Shown here piece by piece: positions 8,650 through 16,565 of a DNA stretch of 64,000 bases (within the stretch, counting starts at the first letter, position 1; the number at the start of each line of letters is the position of its first letter). Below the pieces are notes generated by a model. The model worked only from the letters and a program-made list of their open reading frames with translations. It was not told where the DNA came from and made no database searches. This DNA is from Rubrobacter calidifluminis (GTDB lineage Bacteria; Actinomycetota; Rubrobacteria; Rubrobacterales; Rubrobacteraceae), in contig NZ_JAQKGV010000008.1 in the NCBI RefSeq assembly GCF_028617075.1, forward strand, positions 1 through 64,000. Direction: 5' to 3'. Made by a program: the position numbers and the translations under genes.

Positions 8650-9415
8650 GGACGTCGCGCATCGAGTAGAGCCCGGGAGGAGCCGAGACGACGAACCTCG
8701 CGGCCCTGAGGGCGCCTGCGGCGAAGACCCGGCGGGAGAGGGCGCGGTGGGTCACCTCCACCTCCTCGTCGTCCCCGAGGAAGAGGAGGCGGTGCTCCCC
8801 GACGACCGCCCCGCCGCGGACGGCGTGCACCCCGATCTCGCCCTTCTTCCGCGGGGTCACACCCTCGCGGCCGAAGGTGGCGACCTCCTCCAGCTTCACG
8901 CCTCTCCCTTCCGCGGCGGCGCGCGCCAGGAGCAGCGCCGTCCCCGAGGGAGCGTCCCGCTTGTTCCTGTGGTGGGCCTCGACGAGCTCGATGTCGTAAT
9001 CTTCACCGAGTCGCTCCGAGAGGAGGTGTACCACCTCGCGCAGGAGGTTCACCCCGACGCTCGTGTTCGGGGCGAGCACGATGGGCACCCTCCCGGCGGC
9101 CTCCCTCACCTGCTCCGTCTGCTCCCCGGAGAGCCCGGTCGTCCCGATCACGGCGGGCTTCGCGCAGGCGAGGTGCTCCACGGTCGCCTCCGGTGTCGTG
9201 AACTCGATCAGGACCTCCGCGTCCTCCGGAGGGACCTCCGTGGCGGCGACGCCGGCCCGGCCCCACCCGCACAGCTCGCCCAGGTCCTCGCCCAGGTGCT
9301 CCGAGCCGGACCGGACCACCCCTCCGGCGAGCTCGAGGTCCTCGCTCTCGAGCACGGCCCGACAGAGCTCGCGGCCCATCCGGCCCGCCGCCCCGATGAT
9401 CGCTGCTCTTGTCAC
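8624..9415 (-). CDS. dapB: 4-hydroxy-tetrahydrodipicolinate reductase
   Basis: DapB reduces hydroxytetrahydrodipicolinate with NAD(P)H in lysine and diaminopimelate synthesis. The product (263 residues) has the nucleotide-binding GAAGRMG near residue 10 and the catalytic motif EAHHRNKRDAPSGTA near residue 150. The start is GTG at 9415, overlapping the dapA stop (GTGA). The gene is last in the prx-CPBP-lysC-dapA-dapB run. A longer upstream extension of this frame is a shadow of dapA. Confidence 0.96.
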   Translation of the reverse strand: MTRAAIIGAAGRMGRELCRAVLESEDLELAGGVVRSGSEHLGEDLGELCGWGRAGVAATEVPPEDAEVLIEFTTPEATVEHLACAKPAVIGTTGLSGEQTEQVREAAGRVPIVLAPNTSVGVNLLREVVHLLSERLGEDYDIELVEAHHRNKRDAPSGTALLLARAAAEGRGVKLEEVATFGREGVTPRKKGEIGVHAVRGGAVVGEHRLLFLGDDEEVEVTHRALSRRVFAAGALRAARFVVSAPPGLYSMRDVLSGAPRRG

Positions 9416-10305
9416 ACTTCTTCGGGGGTGGGGAGCAGGTGGGAGTGGCGCTCGAGTACCTCCTGCAGTCTGCGGAGGTTCTCCCCCTCCATCGGCGAGA
9501 GCGGCAGCCGCATCTCGTCCGAGCAGAGCCCCAGCAGCGAGGCCGCGGTCTTCACGGGGATGGGGTTCGTCTCGATGAAGAGCGCCCGGAAGAGGGGCAG
9601 GAGCTCGTAGTGCATCTCGCGTCCGCGCGCGAAGTCGCCCGAGAGGAGCGTGCGGACCATCCGCGAGACGGCCGCCGGGGCGACGTTCGAAGCCACCGAG
9701 ATCACGCCGTCGCCGCCGAGCGCGATGATCGGGAGCGTCAGCGAGTCGTCCCCGGAGAGGATGACGAACTCCTCCCCGCACGTCCGGCGGATGTCGGCGG
9801 CGAGGTCCATCGAGTGGGTCGCCTCCTTCGTTCCGACGACGTTCGGGATCTCCGCCAGGCGCGCGGTTGTCTCCGCCGAGAGCGCGACCCCCGTGCGGGA
9901 GGGGATGTTGTAGAGGATCAGGGGGAGCGAGGTGCTCTCCGCGATCGCGGCGAAGTGGCGGTAGAGCCCCTCCTGGGTCGGCTTGTTGTAGTAGGGGGTG
10001 ACCTGCAGCGAGCCGTCGGCGCCCGCCTCCTCGGCCATCTTCGTGTAGCGGATCGCCATGTCGGTGCTGTTCGAGCCGGTGCCCGCGATCACCGGGACCC
10101 GACCGTTCGCCACCCGGACCACGGTCTCGACGACGAGCCGGTCCTCCTCTTCGGAGAGGGTCGGGCTCTCCCCCGTCGTGCCGCAGGGGACCAGGCCGTC
10201 GACGCCCTGGTTGATCTGGAACTCCACCAGCCCCTCGAGCGCCTCGACGTCGACCTCGCCGTTTCTGAACGGTGTGACGAGCGCGGTGAAGGTGCCTCTA
10301 AACAT
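9412..10305 (-). CDS. dapA: 4-hydroxy-tetrahydrodipicolinate synthase
   Basis: DapA condenses pyruvate with aspartate semialdehyde. The TIM-barrel protein of 297 residues has the Schiff-base lysine in GTKEATHSMD and the proton-relay tyrosine in YNIPSRTG, with GTTGESPTLSEEE near the N-terminus. Its ATG overlaps the lysC stop and its own stop overlaps the dapB GTG, giving a tightly coupled lysine-branch operon. Confidence 0.97.
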   Translation of the reverse strand: MFRGTFTALVTPFRNGEVDVEALEGLVEFQINQGVDGLVPCGTTGESPTLSEEEDRLVVETVVRVANGRVPVIAGTGSNSTDMAIRYTKMAEEAGADGSLQVTPYYNKPTQEGLYRHFAAIAESTSLPLILYNIPSRTGVALSAETTARLAEIPNVVGTKEATHSMDLAADIRRTCGEEFVILSGDDSLTLPIIALGGDGVISVASNVAPAAVSRMVRTLLSGDFARGREMHYELLPLFRALFIETNPIPVKTAASLLGLCSDEMRLPLSPMEGENLRRLQEVLERHSHLLPTPEEV

Positions 10306-11527
10306 CTCTCTCCTCCAGCTCGAAGTCCCTGTGGAGGCTTCTTACCGCCTCCTCCACCCTCTCCACGGGTATAACACATGTTACCTGTATCTCCGAGGTC
10401 GAGACCATCCGGATCGGGATGCCCGCCCGACCCAAAGAGGCGAACATCCTGGCCGCGTATCCGGGGCGGTTGAGCATGCCGGTCCCGACCACCGAGACCT
10501 TCGCCAGGCCCAGCTCGCCCTCGGCCTCGCCGCCCAGGGAGGAGGCGACCTCCCCGGCGAGCTCCCTGGCCTCCTCGTAGTCGCCGCGCCGCACGGTGAA
10601 CGCCACGTCGGAGATGCCCGCGCGGTTCGCGCTCTCGACGATGACGTCGACCGAGATGCCGCGCCCGGCGAGCGGTTCGAAGACCTTGCTGAGCGTCCCC
10701 GGGCCCGTGCGGATCCCACGCAGCGTGATGCGCGAGACGTCCAGGTCGTGGACTATCCCGGCGACCGTCTCCCGCGTCTCCAGGTGTTCCAAGACGTCAC
10801 CTCCCCTTATCACCGTGCCCGGACCCTCTTCGAAGGAGCTCTTCACGTGCACCTCTATCCCGTAGAGCGCGGCGAGCTCGACCGCCCGCGGGTGCATGAC
10901 CTTCGCCCCCCGCCAGGCCATCTCCGCCATCTCGGCGGTGGAGATCTCGGGTATCCTGCGCGCTGCGGGGACGATCCTCGGGTCCGCGGTGTAGACGCCG
11001 TCTACGTCGGTGTAGATCTCGCAACGGCTGGCCCCGAGCGCCGCGGCGAGCGCGACCGCGGTCGTGTCCGAGCCGCCCCGCCCGAGCGTCATCACGTCGC
11101 CCAAAGAGTTCATCCCCTGAAAGCCCGCGACGATCACGACCTTTCCCTCGCCGAGCAGTTTCTTTATTCGATCCGGGCGCACCTCGGAGATGATCCCCGA
11201 GCCGTAGCGGCCGGTCGTCCTCATCCCGGCCTGCGGGCCGGTCAGGGAGACGGCCTCGATCCCCCGGTCGGAGAGCGCCATCGCCAGGAGCGCTACCGAT
11301 TGCTCTTCACCGGTCGCCAGCAGCTGGTCTATCTCGCGCGGGGAGGGGTTCTCGCTCACCTCGGAGGCGAGGCGCAGCAGGTTGTCGGTCGTCTTGCCCA
11401 TCGCCGAGACCGTCACCACGAGGTCCACCCCCGACCTTCTCGTCCGGGCGACGCGCCCGGCCACGGCTTTTATGTGTTCGGCGGTCGCGACCGAGCTTCC
11501 GCCGTACTTCTGGACGATGATCCCCAA
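10298..11527 (-). CDS. lysC: aspartate kinase
   Basis: Aspartate kinase makes aspartyl phosphate, the first step of lysine, methionine and threonine synthesis. The 409-residue protein starts MGIIVQKYGGSSVA and carries VTVSAMGKTTDNL, the catalytic domain, then two ACT domains (about residues 265-409) that usually give feedback inhibition by lysine and threonine. No lysine riboswitch is visible; only 45 bases separate it from the CPBP gene, suggesting cotranscription. No asd gene is in the window. Confidence 0.96.
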   Translation of the reverse strand: MGIIVQKYGGSSVATAEHIKAVAGRVARTRRSGVDLVVTVSAMGKTTDNLLRLASEVSENPSPREIDQLLATGEEQSVALLAMALSDRGIEAVSLTGPQAGMRTTGRYGSGIISEVRPDRIKKLLGEGKVVIVAGFQGMNSLGDVMTLGRGGSDTTAVALAAALGASRCEIYTDVDGVYTADPRIVPAARRIPEISTAEMAEMAWRGAKVMHPRAVELAALYGIEVHVKSSFEEGPGTVIRGGDVLEHLETRETVAGIVHDLDVSRITLRGIRTGPGTLSKVFEPLAGRGISVDVIVESANRAGISDVAFTVRRGDYEEARELAGEVASSLGGEAEGELGLAKVSVVGTGMLNRPGYAARMFASLGRAGIPIRMVSTSEIQVTCVIPVERVEEAVRSLHRDFELEERDV

Positions 11528-11572
11528 GGCTGTCTCTTCCTCCCGACGCGGGATGCTCTTCCGGCGGATAGC

Positions 11573-12559
11573 CTAGCGCATGCGGTCGGATTTCGCACCA
11601 TCTTCCCCCGGCCTCCGGGCGAGTTCTTCTCGGATCCCGAGCCGTCCCCGGCTGAGCTTCACCCACCCGGCGGTGATCACCATCCCGACGAGCACCGCGG
11701 CGGTCACGAGCAGCCCACCCTCCGGGCCGAACGCCCCGCCGGTCCAGACGTCCGGCCCGCGCTCGCGGCTGGCGAAGAAGACCGCCCCGACCGGAGAGGT
11801 GCCGCTCACCGGTAGTCCGTAGACCACGCCCTCGAAGATGTTCCAGGTTATGTGGATGCCGATCGGGATAGCGAGCTCCCCGGTGAGGACGTACCCGGTT
11901 CCCAGCAGGAGCCCGGCGAGCGCCACGTTCGCCGCGCTGACGGCGGTGGCGTTGGGGTTGAACAGATGCAGGAGACCGAAGAAGGCCGAGGATAGCACCC
12001 AGGCTGCCACCACCGCCCCGCGCTCTCCGATGAAGGGGAGGTTGAGCCCTTCGGCCAGGTTTCTGAGCTGGTATCCGCGGGAGAAGGTCTCTTCGTAGAT
12101 CCCGACACACAGGTAGAGCACGAGGACCGGAAGGAGCGCGGTGGCGAAGGGGAGGCCGGGGAGCAGCGATTCGAGGGTTCCCCGTACCTTCACCCAGCCG
12201 AGTGCGTCCTCGACCGCGAATACGCCGCTGATGAGCGCGGCGCCGAGCACGAGCCCGAAGAGGAGGTCGTAGAACCACCTGCGCCCCAGGTGGAATCCGA
12301 AGTCCTCGAAGCGCCTGCGGTCGAAGAACCGCCCGGCTAGCCACACGCTCACGAGCACCGCCGGCAGGTTGGCGACGAAGCCGACGAGCGAGAGGCCTAT
12401 CCCCCCGCCCCCGGCGGCCCTCCAGGAGACGAAGAGTATCCCGGCGAAGATTCCCGCCAGGATCTGCCAGAGGACGAACTGCAGCAGGAGACGCCACAGC
12501 GCGCGCGGTCGGGAGGTTTCGCCTCCACCCTCCAGAAAGATCCACACCAGCGTCCGCAC
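11573..12559 (-). CDS. CPBP family intramembrane metalloprotease
   Basis: This 328-residue membrane protein has about eight hydrophobic segments and the three CPBP (Abi) motifs: EETFSRG (the EExxxR signature), a helix with FFGLLHLFNPN, and HITWNIFEG. These residues form the metal-binding active site of Rce1-type intramembrane proteases. The substrate is unknown. It lies 6 bases downstream of the peroxiredoxin gene and upstream of lysC on the same strand. The pairing with an antioxidant enzyme may be incidental. Confidence 0.88.
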   Translation of the reverse strand: MRTLVWIFLEGGGETSRPRALWRLLLQFVLWQILAGIFAGILFVSWRAAGGGGIGLSLVGFVANLPAVLVSVWLAGRFFDRRRFEDFGFHLGRRWFYDLLFGLVLGAALISGVFAVEDALGWVKVRGTLESLLPGLPFATALLPVLVLYLCVGIYEETFSRGYQLRNLAEGLNLPFIGERGAVVAAWVLSSAFFGLLHLFNPNATAVSAANVALAGLLLGTGYVLTGELAIPIGIHITWNIFEGVVYGLPVSGTSPVGAVFFASRERGPDVWTGGAFGPEGGLLVTAAVLVGMVITAGWVKLSRGRLGIREELARRPGEDGAKSDRMR

Positions 12560-12565
12560 GACCGG

Positions 12566-13303
12566 CTACCCCGTCTTCTTCATCTCCAGCGTCTTCCGGA
12601 TCGCGCCCCTGTACTCCCGGACCATCCGCTGGTAGCGGTCCACCTCTCTGAACGCCTCCTTGCCTGCAGGGCCCCACCTCCCGAACCGGCGCTTGAGCGC
12701 GACGGTGGCGAAGTGGAGGGCGCGGTAGTAGATCGAAAGCTCTTCCAGGCTCATCGCGGGACGGTCCGGGCGGACGCTCTGCTCGTGGGCCTCCTTCGGC
12801 GTGAGGTGGACCCGGGGCTCCGTCTCCCCGTAGCTGCCGCCTCCGACGAGGCCGTCCAGCGTCGCGAAGACCTCCTCATCCTCCGGACGGTCGGCGAAGT
12901 CCTCCCCGGCGTAGAGGTAGCGGACCGTTCCGGAAGCATCGAGCGCCACGACGGCGGGGACGGCGACGTGCTCCTCCTCGTTCCAGAGTCCCCAGAGCCT
13001 CGCCAGCTCCCCCCGCGCGTCGCTGAGCAGCGGGAACGGAAGGATGAGTCTGGAAGCCATCCCGGCGCCCCGCTCCGGGGGATCGACGCTTATACCGGCG
13101 AGCTGTACCCCGCGCCGCTCGAACTCCCCGAACTTCCTGGCGAAGCTGACCAGCTGCCCGTTGCAGTACGGTCACCAGTCGCCCCGGTAGAAGACGAGCA
13201 CCACAGGTCCCCGCTCGAGCTGTCCCGAGAGGTTCCACGGTTCGCCTCGCTGATCCGGAAGCTCGAAGCAGAACGCCCTCTCCCCGACCTCCAGCCTCGC
13301 CAT
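12566..13303 (-). CDS. peroxiredoxin-like protein, probable selenoprotein (UGA-encoded Sec44)
   Basis: Read from the ATG at 13303, the frame gives a 245-residue AhpC/TSA-type thioredoxin-fold protein. Its redox motif is RGDW-UGA-PYCNGQL; relatives read RGDWCPYC, so UGA (13172-13174) stands exactly at the first cysteine of CxxC. The rest follows without another break (SVDPPERGA, VVALDASGTVRYLY). A SECIS-like hairpin with apical GGUC lies just after the UGA. Ordinary gene callers would report only a fragment from 13060, lacking the active site. The alternative is a TGC-to-TGA error or mutation. The encoded activity would be peroxide or disulfide reduction in the cytoplasm. The selenocysteine machinery is not in this window. 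Confidence 0.75.
13139..13159 (-). promoter_or_regulatory. candidate bacterial SECIS element
   Basis: In the mRNA, taking the U of UGA as base 1, GGUC occupies bases 24-27 as an apical loop closed by the perfect stem AGCU/AGCU. Outside it, GGG (16-18) can pair with C-CC (32, 35-36) after a C-U mismatch and one bulged G. In E. coli fdhF the GGUC loop lies at bases 22-25, so distance and loop agree closely. The fold was done by eye. Confidence 0.6.
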
Positions 13304-13386
13304 CCTTCTCCTCTCCCGCGCTTGCCTTACCGTGAGCGCGTCTATGCTACAACACGAACACTTTTTACCGCACCGGAGGTTAGAGC

Positions 13387-14106
13387 GTGGAGCGCTGGAA
13401 CGACGAGGACTCGAAGCTGTTCATGGACCTCGGCCGCTACTTCGTGCCCGAGAGGGAGTACCAGATCGGGGCGATCTGCGCCCTGATCCCGGTCTCTACG
13501 TACGAGCCCTTCGAGGTTCTGGACCTCTGCTGCGGCGAGGGTCTCCTCGCGGAGGCCATCCTCGAAGCGTTTCCAAGATGCTCGGTGCGCGGCCTCGACG
13601 GCTCTCCAGCCATGCTTGAGGCAGCGACGAAGCGTCTCGCCCGTTTCGGGGACCGCTTCGCCGCAGGGGAGTTCGACCTCACCTCCTCCTCCTGGCGCGG
13701 CGCTTACGGGCCGGTGCGCGCCGCCGTCTCCTCGCTCGCCTTCCACCACCTCGACGGCGCACAGAAGCGCGCTCTCTTCCGAGACGTGTACCACATGGTC
13801 CAACCCGGCGGGGCCTTTATCATCGCCGACCTGGTGATGCCCGTCTCCGAAGCGGGCGTGAGGCTTGCCGCCCGCTCCTGGGACGAGGCGGTCCGCGAGC
13901 GCTCTCTCAAACTCCTCGGGGACGAGCGGGCCTTCGAGCGCTTCGAGGAGGAGAGGTGGAACCTCTACCGCTACCCCGACCCGGAGGTAGATAAGCCCTC
14001 TGCCCTCTACGAGCAGCTCCGCTGGCTGGATGACGCCGGATTCGAGGGGGTGGACGTATTCTTGATGTATGCCGGCCACGCGGTATTCGGCGGGATGCGC
14101 CCGTGA
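13387..14106 (+). CDS. class I SAM-dependent methyltransferase
   Basis: The 239-residue product has a Rossmann methyltransferase core: motif I VLDLCCGEGLLAEA near residue 43, an acidic strand end VRGLDGSPAML, and a later VQPGGAFIIADLV strand. This arrangement fits the methyltransferase domain 11/25 families that act on small molecules. GTG at 13387 is used; no longer start fits. It is divergent from the peroxiredoxin gene with 83 bases between. Substrate unknown. Confidence 0.8.
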   Translation: MERWNDEDSKLFMDLGRYFVPEREYQIGAICALIPVSTYEPFEVLDLCCGEGLLAEAILEAFPRCSVRGLDGSPAMLEAATKRLARFGDRFAAGEFDLTSSSWRGAYGPVRAAVSSLAFHHLDGAQKRALFRDVYHMVQPGGAFIIADLVMPVSEAGVRLAARSWDEAVRERSLKLLGDERAFERFEEERWNLYRYPDPEVDKPSALYEQLRWLDDAGFEGVDVFLMYAGHAVFGGMRP

Positions 14107-14261
14107 CGGAGACTCGGAACGTCAGCGACTACGGGTGCCCGGTGCTCTGAGCTCACCTTCGGAGGTGAGGGCGGGGCGCCCCGCGAGGAACGCGCGATGA
14201 TACTGGCTGAGGGGCGAAGACCTCCACGATCTCGTCCGCCGGCAGAAAAGCCCGGGCTACG
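14107..14261. other. intergenic stretch with a small hairpin
   Basis: This 155-base gap between convergent genes contains a 7-bp inverted repeat CTCACCT/AGGTGAG with loop TCGG at 14152-14169 and a GC palindrome just after it. The hairpin follows the methyltransferase gene and could end its transcription, but it has no T run. No convincing coding frame is present. Confidence 0.4.
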
Positions 14262-14293
14262 GAAAAAGGACCGGGGCGGAAGACCCCGGTCCT
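14262..14293 (-). terminator. Rho-independent terminator of the lipoprotein gene
   Basis: On the minus strand a perfect 10-bp stem, AGGACCGGGG/CCCCGGTCCT with a 7-base loop, is followed by TTTTT. It lies 30 bases after the lipoprotein stop codon. Confidence 0.9.
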
Positions 14294-14322
14294 CGAAATT
14301 TCTCTTATCCGTAAACTTCGGA

Positions 14323-14559
14323 TCAGGAGCTGCTCGAAGAGCTGCTCATCATCGAGGAGCTGCTCATGGAGCTGCTGCTCATGGAGCTGCTGCTCATGGA
14401 GCTGCTGCTGGCTGGGCTGCTGCTCGCGGCGCTGCTGGCCGCGCTGCTCGCCCCACCACCCCCGCCACCCCCGCAGGCGGCGAGTACCATGGCGGAGAGC
14501 ACCAGCGCCCCGATCAAAAGAACCACCTTCCTTATCCCTGTTGACGCGGCGCGTCTCAC
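14323..14559 (-). CDS. small Ser-rich lipoprotein with Met-punctuated repeats
   Basis: The best start is GTG at 14559, seven bases after GGGAGG; a start at 14601 would add 14 residues. The 78-residue product has a lipoprotein signal peptide (hydrophobic VVLLIGALVLSAMVL, lipobox LAAC) followed by seven glycines. The rest is almost only Ser and Ala, with an SSSSM unit repeated several times and a final Ser run. It should be membrane-anchored with an extended, low-complexity, probably glycosylated tail. It has its own promoter and terminator. No homologous function is recognised. Confidence 0.75.
   Translation of the reverse strand: MRRAASTGIRKVVLLIGALVLSAMVLAACGGGGGGGASSAASSAASSSPASSSSMSSSSMSSSSMSSSSMMSSSSSSS
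14358..14410 (-). repeat. 15-bp coding repeat in the lipoprotein gene
   Basis: The + strand unit CTCATGGAGCTGCTG recurs about three times in tandem with weaker copies at the edges. It encodes SSSSM on the minus strand. Such an in-frame 15-bp minisatellite can change length without breaking the frame. Confidence 0.8.
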
Positions 14560-14645
14560 CAAACGACCTCCCTCTTGTTTCGTTTTCACGTCCGTTCGCA
14601 ACGCCCGTCTGCTGGCTCAGTATCCTATCGCATCTCGGCGCAGAT

Positions 14646-14674
14646 ATCTTAGCGTAGTCGGGATCATAGTACAA
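14646..14674 (-). promoter_or_regulatory. promoter of the Ser-rich lipoprotein gene
   Basis: On the minus strand, TTGTAC (14674-14669) and TAAGAT (14651-14646) are separated by 17 bases, within the most AT-rich stretch of the region. It lies about 85 bases upstream of the chosen GTG. Confidence 0.55.
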
Positions 14675-14793
14675 AAATATAAAAAATTAATAAGGAAACG
14701 CAATAAAGACCATCTCCCCCGAAATTCCCCGGAGCGGTTTTTCTGTGCAGGGTGCCCGAAGAATGACCCCCGACCCGGGGCATAACATGTTCG

Positions 14794-15732
14794 ATGATGA
14801 TGTCACGTGAGGGGTGTGGAGCCGGGAAGGTCCGGCGGGGCGCTCCTGAAGGGGTTCTGATCCACGGGAGGTGGGCTCTGAAAGCTGGCCGGGTTCGATT
14901 TGTGTTTTTCGCTGTGTTGGCGCTCGTTTTCTCTCTTCTGGCCGGAGGCTGCGGCGGGGGGCAGGCCTCTGGCGGGGGGTCCTCCTCGTCCTCTCCGGCG
15001 GCTGAGGGGAGCAGGACGCTCACGGTTTTTGCGGCGGCTTCGCTCACGAACGCCTTCGGTCAGCTTGCGGGTGATTTCCAGAAGGAGCATCCCGGAGTGC
15101 GGGTACGCAACAACTTCGACGCCAGTTCGACGCTCGCCACCCAGATCGAGCAGGGAGCTCCGGCGGACGTATTCGCCTCGGCCGACACCCAGCAGATGCG
15201 GATCCTGCAGAAGAAGGGGCTCATAGAGGGGGCACCCCGGGTGTTCGCGAAGAACCGCGAGGTGGTGATCGTGCCGAGATCCAACCCTGCGCACATCCGG
15301 AGCTTCAGGGATCTGGCGAAGCCCGGCGTGAAGCTCGTGCTCGCCGCGAAGGACGTCCCGGCGGCGGTCTACGCGATGCAGATACTGGGCAAGGCGGCCA
15401 GGGACCCCTCCTACGGGTCTTCCTTCAAAAAAGGAGTGCTCTCGAACATCGTCTCGCGGGAGCAGGACGTGCGGGCGGCTGCGAACCGGGTCGCCGTCGG
15501 TGACGCGGACGCCACCTTCTGCTACGCGAGCGACGTCACTCCGGACATCCGGAACAAGGTGAAGGTCGTCGAGATCCCGAGGACCCTCAACGTCGTCGCT
15601 ACATACCCGATAGCGGTCGTCAAGGGATCCAAGAACGCCAGGCTGGCCCGGGAGTGGGTCGATCTCGTGACGAGCCAGAAGGGACAGCGGGTGCTCAAGA
15701 AGTGGGGTTTCATGCTGGTCTCCTCCGGCTGA
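14794..15732 (+). CDS. modA: molybdate ABC transporter substrate-binding lipoprotein
   Basis: ModA captures molybdate outside the membrane. The mature part opens LTVFAAASLTNAFGQLAGDF, the classic ModA start, with PADVFASAD, and NVVATYPIAVVKGSKN near the C-terminus. A hydrophobic signal ends in lipobox LAGGC, then a Gly/Ser spacer, so it is a lipoprotein. Three ATG codons stand at 14794-14802, but the signal peptide begins about 30 codons later, so the true start may be downstream, possibly a CTG after GGGAGGTGGG. The modB start overlaps its stop. Molybdenum supply fits the xanthine dehydrogenase genes about 11 kb away. Confidence 0.9.
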   Translation: MMMSREGCGAGKVRRGAPEGVLIHGRWALKAGRVRFVFFAVLALVFSLLAGGCGGGQASGGGSSSSSPAAEGSRTLTVFAAASLTNAFGQLAGDFQKEHPGVRVRNNFDASSTLATQIEQGAPADVFASADTQQMRILQKKGLIEGAPRVFAKNREVVIVPRSNPAHIRSFRDLAKPGVKLVLAAKDVPAAVYAMQILGKAARDPSYGSSFKKGVLSNIVSREQDVRAAANRVAVGDADATFCYASDVTPDIRNKVKVVEIPRTLNVVATYPIAVVKGSKNARLAREWVDLVTSQKGQRVLKKWGFMLVSSG

Positions 15733-16565
15733 TGGTGTGGAAGAAGGAACCCCACAAGACGCGGCGCAAGCCCTCTGCGGGCTCGGACTGGTTCACCTCC
15801 GGGCTCGCGGTCGCCGCACTGGGGCTCCTCGCCGGGTTCATAAGCGTCCCGCTCGTGAGCCTCCTGGTGTGGACCTTCGACCAGAAGGCCTGGTCGGCGA
15901 TGGCCTCGCCGGTCGCCCGGCAGGCTCTCGCGCTCAGTGCCCGCACGACGTCGACGACGATGGCGATCCTGATCCTGTTGGGCACCCCGGCTGCGTACAT
16001 CCTCTCCCGGGCGCGCTTCCGGGGGATGCGGGCGCTCAACACCCTGATGGAGCTTCCCGTCGTCCTGCCGCCCTCGGCCGCAGGGATAGCGTTGCTTCTG
16101 GCGTTCGGGCGGATGGGGCTCCTCGGGAGCGGGCTCGACGCCTTCGGGATAGAGCTGAGCTTCACGACGGCGGCCGTGGTGATGGCCGAGGTTTTCGTTG
16201 CCGCACCGTTCTACGTCCGGCAGGTCGCCACCGGTTTCGCGGGCGTCGAGCGCAGCGTCGAAGAGGCGGCGCTCGTGGACGGGGCGACGAAGACCGGGGC
16301 GTTCTTCAGGGTGAGCGTGCCGCTGGCCTTCCCCGCGCTCGTCTCCGGCGCGATTCTGGCGTGGGCGCGGGCGCTCGGGGAGTTCGGGGCGACGATCATC
16401 TTCGCCGGAAACTTCCGCGGGGTTACCCAGACGGTGCCGCTCGCGATCTACACGGTCTTCCAGAGTGACATGAACGCGGCGGTGGCCCTCTCTGTGCTGG
16501 TCCTGGGGTTCGCGTTCGCCGTCATCCTGAGCGTGCGCTACCTGACGAGCCGCTCCTCAGGCTAG
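15732..16565 (+). CDS. modB: molybdate ABC transporter permease
   Basis: The ATG at 15732 overlaps the modA stop (TGATG). The 277-residue product has six membrane segments and the permease EAA loop (EEAALVDGATKTGAFFRVSVPLAFPAL, read as the standard region near residue 180). It ends with a typical ALGEFGATIIFAGN helix of ModB/CysT-type permeases. No modC ATPase follows; the next gene is on the other strand and overlaps the 3' end by 44 bases. The ATPase must be supplied from elsewhere. Confidence 0.9.
   Translation: MVWKKEPHKTRRKPSAGSDWFTSGLAVAALGLLAGFISVPLVSLLVWTFDQKAWSAMASPVARQALALSARTTSTTMAILILLGTPAAYILSRARFRGMRALNTLMELPVVLPPSAAGIALLLAFGRMGLLGSGLDAFGIELSFTTAAVVMAEVFVAAPFYVRQVATGFAGVERSVEEAALVDGATKTGAFFRVSVPLAFPALVSGAILAWARALGEFGATIIFAGNFRGVTQTVPLAIYTVFQSDMNAAVALSVLVLGFAFAVILSVRYLTSRSSG

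Noticed and set aside
12566-13060. Peroxiredoxin as a separate 164-codon gene starting at 13060
   Set aside because: That start lies in mid-domain, has no ribosome site and leaves out the active site. The frame continues upstream through the UGA.
14153-14674. 173-codon minus-strand frame over the lipoprotein gene
   Set aside because: It reads the Ser repeat in another frame as a Gln/Glu-rich run, and has no signal peptide or ribosome site. The lipoprotein frame explains the region.
14675-14793. Moco or molybdate riboswitch upstream of modA
   Set aside because: The leader is short and I could not fold it into the known Moco motif. Only weak GC hairpins are visible.
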